From positions 1-37,474 of the forward strand of contig NZHT01000061.1 in assembly GCA_002691385.1 (NCBI GenBank): 37,474 nucleotides of DNA. The letters are read 5' to 3'. Position numbers and translations under genes: made by a program. The notes under the pieces are model-generated. The model saw only the letters and a list, made by a program, of their open reading frames with translations, was not told the DNA's origin and ran no database searches. Shown here piece after piece: positions 17,530 to 25,886 of the stretch; position 1 is the first letter of the stretch, and the number at the start of each line of letters is the position of its first letter. The DNA is from Flammeovirgaceae bacterium (GTDB taxonomy: Bacteria; Bacteroidota; Bacteroidia; Cytophagales; Cyclobacteriaceae).

Positions 17530-18034
17530 TAGCAGTTGCTTAATTTTTCTTTTACTTACAAGTTGTGGTATTTATTCCTTCACAGGGGCTTCGATATCTC
17601 CTGATGTTAAAACCATATCAATACAAACATTTTTTAATAATGCTCAATTGGGACCTGCCAACATGAGCATCCTATTCACAGAAGGCCTCAAAGATTATTT
17701 TCAACAAAACACCAGTTTAACCATCATAGATAATGAAGGACATTTGCAATTTGATGGCTACATAGATAATTACACCCTGACACCTGTGGGATCAGGATCT
17801 TCAGGACGCTCAGATCTAATAGATTATGCACAACTAACACGGATTACCATTGTAGTTTATGCAACCTATACCAACGTCATTGATGATACCTTTAACTATG
17901 AAAAAAAATTCTCATTTTTTAAAGATTTTGATCAAGAAGAAGTTGATTTAAGTAGCGTTGAGGAAGAGTTCGTAAAAGAGATTTTTGATCAAATAATTAT
18001 TGATATGTTCAACGAATCAGTTGCAAATTGGTAA
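17510..18034 (+). CDS. lptE: LPS assembly lipoprotein LptE
   Basis: A 174-residue lipoprotein: signal peptide with the lipobox L-L-T-S-C, followed by G-I-Y-S-F-T-G, which matches the start of Bacteroidota LptE proteins (C-G-x-Y-S-F-x-G). LptE plugs the LptD barrel and helps insert LPS into the outer membrane. The body has the expected strand-helix pattern, including the conserved F-F-N-N-A, a L-x-F-x-G-x-I-x-x-Y strand and a C-terminal amphipathic helix. The ATG at 17510 was chosen because it begins directly with the signal peptide (M-K-S-I-V-F); the longer frame from 17453 only extends into the coding sequence of the activator. The 20-base overlap indicates translational coupling. Confidence 0.88.
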   Translation: MKSIVFNSSCLIFLLLTSCGIYSFTGASISPDVKTISIQTFFNNAQLGPANMSILFTEGLKDYFQQNTSLTIIDNEGHLQFDGYIDNYTLTPVGSGSSGRSDLIDYAQLTRITIVVYATYTNVIDDTFNYEKKFSFFKDFDQEEVDLSSVEEEFVKEIFDQIIIDMFNESVANW

Positions 18035-18073
18035 TTTTACTTAACTTTAGGCACTTTTAAATTTTTTTTAAAC

Positions 18074-19363
18074 TTGCATAAAACAAAATTTATCGAAATA
18101 CTCAAAGATCCTACCGCTACCAAATTGGATAACGATTTGAACGAACTGGAATCTTTAATCAAGACTTATCCTTATTTTCAGTCTGGAAGAATCCTACTTG
18201 CAAAAGAAAAACATGCTCATAATGCCCTAGACGTAAAAAAATATATTGTCGAAGCTGCCGTTCACACTACTGATAGACGTTTGCTCAAGAAGTATATTGA
18301 GCAGGAGATTCAAACAATGAGTGAAGTAAGTACCTCCACATTAGAAAAAGAATCGATCAATGACTCATCTACTGTAGCTACGGATTTAGAAAAAGACAAA
18401 AATGCTGATTTGCTGAATGTATCAACAAATGAGGAATCTGATGATTTAATGAATTCATTGGAAGATTCTTCTATCTTAGCACAAGAAATCAGTGAGGAGA
18501 AACCTGCCTCTGGAGCGACCTTAGATCAAGAGGGAAGAGAAGTCGCTTCGGAAAAAGACCAAAGTGAAGAAGACAGACTCATAAAAGAAAAGATCGCTAA
18601 GTACAGATCAGCATTAGGTAGCTCCATAATAGATACACCTGCAGATCCCATCAAGCCCTTTAAAGAAGATACTTCTTTGCCCTTAGCTGAAATATCAGCT
18701 GAAGAGAACCTCTCGAAAAAAGAAGAAAGCGTCATTGGTTTAACCACATCAACCTCACAACCCATAGATCCGGCCACTGATTCAGATGTACAAACATCTC
18801 GCATTGATAAGCTTATTTCAGAAGTGAAGCAAGACATGTCAGATTTAAAAGCCTCTAAGCTCAGGTTTCAGGCAATGATGGCTAAATTAGATGGCGACAA
18901 AGAAAAAGAAAGTAAAAAAAAAACTTCCGATCAAATAGCACCGCCCAAGTCAAAAAAAATAAGCCCATCCCCCCAAAAAAAAACCAAACAAAAAAAAGTA
19001 AGTAGCACTACAACGAAAAAAGCAACTGCTCTACCCAAAGGAAAAAGTAAGAAAGTTGAGGTAAATCAGATCAAAAAATCTCAATCAAAGCAACAAGATC
19101 AAAAAATAATCATTGATGAATTCATTGGTAATAATCCAAAAATAAAACCAGTGAAACCAACTGATATAAAAACCCCAACTGAAGATCTTTCTGCAAAAAG
19201 CTCTGAATTCAAACCCGAAGCGAGTAGTGAATATTTAGCAAAGATTTATATTGAACAAAATAAAAAAGAGAAAGCAATTGCGATATACGAGAGCCTAAGT
19301 TTGAAATTTCCTGAAAAAAAATCTTACTTTGCGGGTCTTATTAAAAAATTAAAAACAAAATAA
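18074..19363 (+). CDS. Conserved hypothetical protein with Lys-rich linker and C-terminal TPR-like end
   Basis: A 429-residue protein of unknown function found in this neighbourhood in many Bacteroidota. The N-terminal ~80 residues are helical with a Y-P-Y-F-Q-S-G-R-I-L-L-A-K motif and a D-R-R-L-L-K-K-Y-I segment. The middle is acidic and Ser/Thr-rich (about 85-260), followed by a coiled-coil-like piece and a very Lys-rich, disordered region (about 275-345). The last 45 residues, S-E-Y-L-A-K-I-Y-I-E-Q to the end, read as one TPR-like helical pair. The start is TTG 18074; no ATG lies near it in frame and the conserved N-terminal motif needs this region. No signal peptide, so probably cytoplasmic. 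It follows lptE by 39 bases and its stop abuts the secG ATG. Confidence 0.75.
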   Translation: MHKTKFIEILKDPTATKLDNDLNELESLIKTYPYFQSGRILLAKEKHAHNALDVKKYIVEAAVHTTDRRLLKKYIEQEIQTMSEVSTSTLEKESINDSSTVATDLEKDKNADLLNVSTNEESDDLMNSLEDSSILAQEISEEKPASGATLDQEGREVASEKDQSEEDRLIKEKIAKYRSALGSSIIDTPADPIKPFKEDTSLPLAEISAEENLSKKEESVIGLTTSTSQPIDPATDSDVQTSRIDKLISEVKQDMSDLKASKLRFQAMMAKLDGDKEKESKKKTSDQIAPPKSKKISPSPQKKTKQKKVSSTTTKKATALPKGKSKKVEVNQIKKSQSKQQDQKIIIDEFIGNNPKIKPVKPTDIKTPTEDLSAKSSEFKPEASSEYLAKIYIEQNKKEKAIAIYESLSLKFPEKKSYFAGLIKKLKTK

Positions 19364-19732
19364 ATGTATACAATTATCATTGGAGTCATTATTTTTTTAT
19401 CTCTACTGCTTATATTGGTTGTTTTGGCTCAAAATCCAAAGGGTGGAGGCTTGTCAAGTCAATTTGGGGGTGCTGGCGTTTCACAAGTCATGGGTGTAAA
19501 GAAAACAGGAGATTTGCTAGAAAAACTCACTTGGGGATTTTCGATTACTATATTGTCATTGACTTTATTGTCCAATCTGTTTATCGAAGAAAATCAAAAC
19601 TTTGTCGAAAGTCCTAATATAGAAAATGTACAAGGACAAGCACCGTTACCCAATTTGCAAGAATCTATTGACCCTAATGCTTTAGCTCCTGAACTGAATG
19701 ATCTTAATCTTAATTCAGATTCAGTTAATTAA
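19364..19732 (+). CDS. secG: Preprotein translocase subunit SecG
   Basis: A 122-residue small membrane subunit of the SecYEG channel. Two transmembrane segments (about residues 3-23 and 55-73) flank the conserved cytoplasmic loop Q-N-P-K-G-G-G-L-S-S-Q-F-G-G, and the expected G-V-x-K-T-G-D-L-L-E-K-L-T-W motif precedes the second helix. The tail after residue 76 is about 45 residues, rich in Asn, Pro and Asp, as in other Bacteroidota SecG proteins. The ATG follows the previous stop with no gap, so the two genes are surely co-transcribed. About 190 bases separate it from groES. Confidence 0.95.
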   Translation: MYTIIIGVIIFLSLLLILVVLAQNPKGGGLSSQFGGAGVSQVMGVKKTGDLLEKLTWGFSITILSLTLLSNLFIEENQNFVESPNIENVQGQAPLPNLQESIDPNALAPELNDLNLNSDSVN

Positions 19733-19923
19733 TTTCTTTAAATTTTACTGACAATATGAGCATATATTAATGATCATAGTTTTTTCTCTGACAATATTTC
19801 TATTTCTATCTGCAAAAATGTCATACTTTTATGTAAATCGCGTTAATATGAAAAAATTGGCATATTATGTGTAGTGGTATTTTCATCTTGTAAAATTTCT
19901 AGATAATTAAACGTTAAATAAAA
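19733..19923 (+). promoter_or_regulatory. Leader/promoter region of groES-groEL
   Basis: AT-rich gap expected to hold the heat-shock promoter. The best candidate is TTGG at 19857-19860 with TATTTTCA at 19878-19885 (17 bases between), matching six of eight positions of TAnnTTTG; TACTTTTA near 19824 is an alternative. No CIRCE element (TTAGCACTC and its inverted copy) and no clear inverted repeat were seen, so HrcA control is not supported. A very short decayed-looking lipoprotein start at 19848 overlaps the candidate promoter. Confidence 0.35.
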
Positions 19924-20202
19924 ATGTCAAAAGTAAATTTCATACCAAACGAAGATAGAATCCTCGTTGAAGCAGCTGCCGCTGAAGAAAAAACGGCTTC
20001 CGGTATCATTATTCCCGATACTGCAAAGGAAAAACCTCAAGAAGGAACGGTTGTAGCCGTAGGTCAAGGTACGGACGAAAAACCCGTGACATTGAAAGTG
20101 GGAGACCGTATATTGTATGGTAAATATTCTGGAACAGAAGTTACCATCGGTGGGATCGAATACTTAATTATGAAAAATTCCGACGTGTTTGGAACAATCT
20201 AA
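19924..20202 (+). CDS. groES: Co-chaperonin GroES
   Basis: A 92-residue GroES (Hsp10), the lid of the GroEL folding chamber. The family pattern is complete: N-F-I-P-N-E-D-R-I-L-V-E near the start, the mobile loop E-E-K-T-A-S-G-I-I-I-P-D (about residues 22-33) that contacts GroEL, E-G-T-V-V-A-V-G-Q-G, V-G-D-R-I-L-Y-G-K-Y-S-G-T and the closing strand. It is immediately upstream of groEL, with 38 bases between, in the usual operon order. Confidence 0.98.
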   Translation: MSKVNFIPNEDRILVEAAAAEEKTASGIIIPDTAKEKPQEGTVVAVGQGTDEKPVTLKVGDRILYGKYSGTEVTIGGIEYLIMKNSDVFGTI

Positions 20203-20219
20203 TCAAAATCATTTTTTAA

Positions 20220-21896
<1,677 letters not shown>

Positions 21897-21910
21897 TATC
21901 TACTTATCAT

Positions 21911-21948
21911 AAAAAAAGCCCTTGTATAAAAAGTAAGGGCTTTTTTTT
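21911..21948. terminator. Bidirectional rho-independent terminator between groEL and truC-like gene
   Basis: A 13-base-pair perfect stem (left arm AAAAAAAGCCCTT at 21911-21923, right arm AAGGGCTTTTTTT at 21935-21947) with an 11-base loop. Runs of A on one side and T on the other mean it can stop both the plus-strand groESL transcript and the convergent minus-strand transcript of the pseudouridine synthase gene. Confidence 0.93.
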
Positions 21949-21955
21949 ATCCTTT

Positions 21956-22666
21956 TTAAAGTTTCTTAAATTTTACCGGATCAATCAAATCAATAGGCAA
22001 CTTTAAAGTATCCAACATGCGTTTGAATTCAGCTTGCAGATTTGCATAGATTTCAATCGTGGCTCCTTCCCATGCAAAAGTTAACTTTGATGCATGCAGC
22101 AACATTGTCGTCATACCAAACTTTTCTTTAAATATCTTATTTTGCTTATTACAGCCATAAGGTCGATCTGCGACAATAGGATGCAGTATGTGAGCCATAT
22201 GCTTCCTAAGTTGATGCATTCTTCCTGTATGCGGAAGTAAGTGCACTAGTGAATACCTGCTAGTCATATAATGGGCTGAAGGATAATTTAATTCTGTTTT
22301 GGCTAAGGTCCAATAATGAGTGATAGCCTCTTGAATTTTACCAGATTCATTTTTTAGGGGATAATCTATAATACCTTTAGGGTCTGTGAAGCCTCTCACA
22401 ATGGCCAAATACGATTTTTGAACTGATTGTGATTGAAATTGATTTGATATTAGGGTCAGTGCCTTACGTGACTTCCCAAAAAGCAAAACACCTCCAGTCT
22501 TACGATCTAATCTGTGAACAGGATATACGGGGTGACCCAATTGATCTCTAAGCAGCTGCAGTGCACATTCTTGAACATCTTTGGCTATAGATGTTCTATG
22601 AACCAAAAGGTCATGAGGCTTATTGATTGCAACAAAGTCTAGATGGTCACAAAGGATTTGTAACAT
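21956..22666 (-). CDS. TruC-like tRNA pseudouridine synthase (RluA family)
   Basis: A 236-residue RluA-family enzyme that isomerises uridine to pseudouridine in RNA. The catalytic motif H-R-L-D-R-K-T-G-G is at 51-59 with D54 as catalytic Asp, followed by L-L-F-G-K-S. The later motifs L-L-P-H-T-G-R-M-H-Q-L-R-K-H-M-A-H and H-P-I-V-A-D-R-P-Y-G match TruC (tRNA U65) better than RluC/RluD, as does the absence of an S4 RNA-binding domain at the N-terminus. The substrate assignment is by similarity only. The gene is monocistronic: convergent to groEL across a shared terminator and divergent from the next gene, with a perfect -7 box nine bases before its ATG. Confidence 0.88.
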   Translation of the reverse strand: MLQILCDHLDFVAINKPHDLLVHRTSIAKDVQECALQLLRDQLGHPVYPVHRLDRKTGGVLLFGKSRKALTLISNQFQSQSVQKSYLAIVRGFTDPKGIIDYPLKNESGKIQEAITHYWTLAKTELNYPSAHYMTSRYSLVHLLPHTGRMHQLRKHMAHILHPIVADRPYGCNKQNKIFKEKFGMTTMLLHASKLTFAWEGATIEIYANLQAEFKRMLDTLKLPIDLIDPVKFKKL

Positions 22667-22674
22667 AGCTTAAG

Positions 22675-22682
22675 CAAAAATA
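22675..22682 (-). promoter_or_regulatory. Bacteroidota -7 box (TATTTTTG) before truC-like gene
   Basis: On the minus strand TATTTTTG fits TAnnTTTG exactly and ends nine bases before the ATG, so the transcript would start only a few bases from, or at, the start codon. No -33 TTG was seen at the standard spacing. Confidence 0.4.
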
Positions 22683-22787
22683 TTAATTGAATAGAAATTT
22701 AACACATTGTCATCATTTGAATCTTCATAGTTATTTAATCATCTCAGAAATCTCCTCTCAAAGGAAATTATTCATCATTATTAAAAA

Positions 22788-22808
22788 GTTAAGATTCGTT
22801 AAGAATCT
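22788..22808. promoter_or_regulatory. Adjacent 10-base direct repeats containing a 6-base inverted repeat
   Basis: GTTAAGATTC (22788-22797) is followed immediately by GTTAAGAATC (22798-22807), one mismatch in ten. Within them AGATTC and GAATCT form an inverted repeat with a 5-base spacer. The site lies in the divergent region between the pseudouridine synthase gene and the exported-protein gene, 34 bases before the latter's chosen start, where an operator or leader element would be expected. Function is unproven. Confidence 0.3.
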
Positions 22809-22841
22809 AATATATTGATTTTGAACTTGTATTTTTACCTT

Positions 22842-23594
22842 GTGAAGTTATTCCCCACTATTCTTAGCCTACTCGTTGTATGGAATGCCTCGAGTCAAGA
22901 ACTACAAGGTGTGGTATTGAATGAAAATCAGTCAGCCATGCCCTATGTTTACATCGTTAATCTCACACAACAAGTAAGTTCCTTGTCAGCAGATAATGGT
23001 GTTTTCATCATTCAAGCTATTCCAAATGATACGATAAGGATGACCTTCATAGGTTATAAACCCCTTGAAATTATTGTGAATGAAAATATGATTCTTAAAC
23101 AAATCACCAGTACCATGGCTCCCATTGATATTATCCTAAGCTCTGTTTGGGTTTTTTCTAATTCCGATTATCGCATTCCCAAAAGATATAAAGGCATTCC
23201 CATGAAAATTCCAGGTATCGCCGAGCCAAGCACAGAACCTACCCCTCAAGTATCTTTCACTCCCATGGTAAATGACTATTATGCTCCAGGTGTGGTAATT
23301 AGTGGTGCACTCAGCTATTTTACGAAGGAAAATATTGAAAAACGGAAAGCTATAGAAGCAAGGATTCAAACTGAAAAATTCATTACTTATGCCAAATTAA
23401 TAGAACTTGAAGCCATACGTAGCGAACTTAAAAGTAAATTTAATTTATCCGATTCAGAATTAGATCGATTATTAATAGTGATGAATCTCAATCAGCCTCA
23501 AATACAAGAATTAAGAGGAAAAAAAAGTATTATGTCGAAAGTAACTGCTTTTTTGAGTTCTAGGACACAAGGCATTGTTAATTTTGAGCACTAA
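22842..23594 (+). CDS. Exported protein with carboxypeptidase regulatory-like domain
   Basis: About 250 residues. The signal peptide (M-K-L-F-P-T-I-L-S-L-L-V-V-W ending A-S-S-Q) fits a GTG start at 22842; a TTG at 22815 in the same frame would add nine hydrophobic residues before the charged one and is less likely. Residues ~22-95 form a CarboxypepD_reg-like Ig fold: L-Q-G-V-V-L-N-E-N, A-M-P-Y-V-Y-I, D-N-G-V-F-I-I, I-R-M-T-F-I-G-Y-K-P. This domain often opens TonB-dependent receptors, but here no barrel follows. Instead there is a Pro-rich segment and a charged helical C-terminal half (about 160-250). Role unknown; periplasmic or outer-membrane associated is inferred. Confidence 0.75.
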   Translation: MKLFPTILSLLVVWNASSQELQGVVLNENQSAMPYVYIVNLTQQVSSLSADNGVFIIQAIPNDTIRMTFIGYKPLEIIVNENMILKQITSTMAPIDIILSSVWVFSNSDYRIPKRYKGIPMKIPGIAEPSTEPTPQVSFTPMVNDYYAPGVVISGALSYFTKENIEKRKAIEARIQTEKFITYAKLIELEAIRSELKSKFNLSDSELDRLLIVMNLNQPQIQELRGKKSIMSKVTAFLSSRTQGIVNFEH

Positions 23595-23662
23595 GAATGG
23601 ATTGAAAGATTTATACAAATCAGAAGTAGAAAATTGTAAAAAGCCCATAATATTGATAAAAT

Positions 23663-24115
23663 ATGAAAAATATCATTATAATATGGATAATTATATTTTT
23701 AGTCTCAATACAATCCTGTAAAGATGAATGCAGCGACATATTGTGCTTCACCCCTCCTCCACCCTTTGAATTTGAACTGGTAGATAAATTGTCAGGAGAA
23801 AATCTATTCACAAACAAGACATTTGACCCCAACGATATTAAAATAATAAATATTGAGAATCAAAGTGAAGTTAAATTTTTATTCATCAAAGAGAATCAAT
23901 ATAATATCATTCAATTAAGTAACATTGGCTGGGAAAATGAAATTGTACATTACATCATTAAAATATCTTCAGAAAGTATTTTTGAACTTTATGTTGATGC
24001 TCAAAGATTAAATGGAGATTGTTGTAGCTACACCGAATACAAAGAAATTAGGATAGAAAATGTAGCTTTTGAATTACAAGAAATCAATGGAGTTTATAGA
24101 ATATTAATATCTTAA
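23663..24115 (+). CDS. Hypothetical lipoprotein with Pro-rich C-F-T-P-P-P-P motif
   Basis: A 150-residue lipoprotein: hydrophobic signal followed by S-I-Q-S-C (lipid-accepting Cys19), then K-D-E-C-S-D-I-L-C-F-T-P-P-P-P-F-E-F-E-L-V-D. The C-F-T-P-P-x-x-F-x-F-x-L-V-D start followed by S-G-E-N-L-F recurs in small lipoproteins of Bacteroidota whose function is unknown. The rest is predicted beta-rich with a C-C pair (G-D-C-C-S-Y) near residue 118. It lies 68 bases after the previous gene and could be co-transcribed with it; no terminator is visible between them. Confidence 0.75.
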   Translation: MKNIIIIWIIIFLVSIQSCKDECSDILCFTPPPPFEFELVDKLSGENLFTNKTFDPNDIKIINIENQSEVKFLFIKENQYNIIQLSNIGWENEIVHYIIKISSESIFELYVDAQRLNGDCCSYTEYKEIRIENVAFELQEINGVYRILIS

Positions 24116-24593
24116 AATATTTAACTGCTCAAACATTATTAAGTACTCGTAATTTACTTATTATTAATGTTTTTTTCATTTTAGAACTTTCATAAATTCA
24201 GAAACCTGTTTAGCTCATTATTTACATAAAACGATCTTTAATAACAATAAGAAAATAGTTTAAAATAACCGTCTCTTACCATATATTATGACTTTCTTAA
24301 AAAACTTAATGTAGGGCTTAAAAGTATAATTAATTGACAATCAAGGAAATAATCATTTATAATTTCTCAAAGAAACATAACAAAAATTAACTATACACTT
24401 ATCTATTTCAAGATTTGTAAGCTATTCAATGTTGTATTTTTGTTTATAATTGGGATTTTATCTTTCAGAGTAAAAATATCGAACTCACAGCATAAAGCAG
24501 TATTTTATGTATATATAACGATTTATTTAGAAAACGCTTATTTTGTAATTATATAGATTTTAATACTTTGAAAAACCTGAAATATTACAATTA
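24116..24593 (+). other. AT-rich intergenic region before cinA
   Basis: 478 bases with no credible gene: all frames are broken every few dozen bases and there is no tRNA-like cloverleaf. The only structured signals are a near-consensus promoter at 24414-24442 and a second, weaker TTTTG / ACTTTG pair at 24541-24570. A strong terminator for the upstream lipoprotein gene was not found. Confidence 0.6.
24414..24442 (+). promoter_or_regulatory. Candidate promoter (TTTG - 17 - TATTTTTG) upstream of cinA
   Basis: TTTG at 24414-24417 and TATTTTTG at 24435-24442 match both halves of the Bacteroidota consensus, separated by 17 bases. If used, the cinA leader would be about 145 bases long. The surrounding sequence is very AT-rich, so chance matches are possible. 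Confidence 0.4.
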
Positions 24594-25841
24594 ATGTCAG
24601 CAAAAGCCGAAATAATTTCAATTGGAGATGAGCTCCTTTATGGTCAAACTCTTGATACCAATGCTCATTGGATGAGTATAAAATTAGATGAGTATAATAT
24701 CAAAGTTTTTCAAAGAACAACTATCGGAGATGATGAAGACCAAATCTTAAATGCCTTAAAATTAGCGGAAGAAAGAGTTGATATTGTATTGATCACAGGG
24801 GGTCTTGGCCCCACCAAAGATGATCTAACTAAGCCTGTTTTGGCCAAATATTTTGGGGTAAATATGGTACATCATGAAAAGGTTCTACGCGACATTACCC
24901 TACTCTTCGCTAAGGCAAGTAGAGAAGTAACCGCACTCAATGCTCAACAAGCTAACTTACCCGAAAATTGTGAGATAATCACAAATCCTGTTGGTACGGC
25001 CCCAGGCATGTGGTTTTATGAAAAAAATACCGTTTTTGTAGCCATGCCTGGAGTACCTTATGAAATGAAAAGCATAATGACCCAAGGCATTCTACCCAAG
25101 CTTGATAAAATGTTCACTAAAGGTGTATTACACCATCACATAATCAAAACTATTGGAATCACTGAATCAAGTTTATCTGATTTAATAGAAGACTGGGAAT
25201 TGAACTTACCGCAACATATAAAATTAGCTTATCTACCAACGAAGGGACAAGTCAAATTGAGACTGACTGGATCAGGCGATGAACTCAATACAGTCAAACA
25301 AGAAATTGAAGAACTACAGAAAGAAATTATGCCCAAAATCGATAAATATGTTTATGGATTTGGGGCAGATCAACTAGAAGAGGTCATTGGCCAATTACTG
25401 AACAAAAAAAACTTGACTTTAGCCACCGCAGAAAGCTGTACAGGTGGCTACTTAGCCCATATGATTACTAGCGTACCTGGCAGTTCAAGGTATTTTAAGG
25501 GAAGCGTGATTGCTTATTCAAATGAAGTCAAAACAGGGCAATTAGGTGTAAGTACCGAAACGATCAAACAACAAGGTGCCGTTAGTGAGAAGGTTGTTAA
25601 AGGCATGGCGAAAGGTGTAAGTAGAGAACTCAATACTGATATTGGCATCGCTATCACCGGTATTGCTGGACCAGATGGTGGTACAATAGAAAAACCGGTG
25701 GGAACCGTTTGGATTGCTTACTCAGACAAAAATAAGACCTTTGCTAAAAAATTTAATTTTTCACGAGACCGTACCTTCATTATCCATTGGTCGGCCCTCG
25801 CAGCCCTGAATATGATCCGACTAAATGTTGGAGTGAAATAG
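24594..25841 (+). CDS. cinA: CinA: nicotinamide nucleotide amidase / MoCF-like protein
   Basis: A 415-residue two-domain CinA. Residues ~1-170 form the molybdopterin-binding-like (COG1058) domain with I-S-I-G-D-E-L-L-Y-G near the start, L-I-T-G-G-L-G-P-T-K-D-D near 65, and A-M-P-G-V-P-Y-E-M near 150; in studied homologues this part acts as an ADP-ribose or NAD-linked pyrophosphatase. Residues ~255-415 form the PncC amidase domain with T-A-E-S-C-T-G-G at 278-285 (S281 and neighbours catalytic in the family) and G-I-A-G-P-D-G-G later; it deamidates NMN in pyridine nucleotide recycling. A role in competence, from which the name comes, is not implied. It is 45 bases upstream of the E2 gene, but a separate promoter overlaps its last codons. 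Confidence 0.95.
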   Translation: MSAKAEIISIGDELLYGQTLDTNAHWMSIKLDEYNIKVFQRTTIGDDEDQILNALKLAEERVDIVLITGGLGPTKDDLTKPVLAKYFGVNMVHHEKVLRDITLLFAKASREVTALNAQQANLPENCEIITNPVGTAPGMWFYEKNTVFVAMPGVPYEMKSIMTQGILPKLDKMFTKGVLHHHIIKTIGITESSLSDLIEDWELNLPQHIKLAYLPTKGQVKLRLTGSGDELNTVKQEIEELQKEIMPKIDKYVYGFGADQLEEVIGQLLNKKNLTLATAESCTGGYLAHMITSVPGSSRYFKGSVIAYSNEVKTGQLGVSTETIKQQGAVSEKVVKGMAKGVSRELNTDIGIAITGIAGPDGGTIEKPVGTVWIAYSDKNKTFAKKFNFSRDRTFIIHWSALAALNMIRLNVGVK

Positions 25842-25858
25842 CAAATTCTATATCTTTG
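25828..25858 (+). promoter_or_regulatory. Promoter (TTG - 20 - TATCTTTG) of the E2 acyltransferase gene
   Basis: TTG at 25828-25830 and a perfect TATCTTTG -7 box at 25851-25858, 20 bases apart. The -33 element lies inside the end of cinA. The predicted transcript start is about 20-22 bases before the ATG at 25887. Confidence 0.6.
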
Positions 25859-25886
25859 TATTCTTTTTAAGCATTTTTCTTAAAAT

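Noticed and set aside
19733-19923. CIRCE/HrcA operator before groES
   Set aside because: No TTAGCACTC/GAGTGCTAA pair or close variant was found on either strand.
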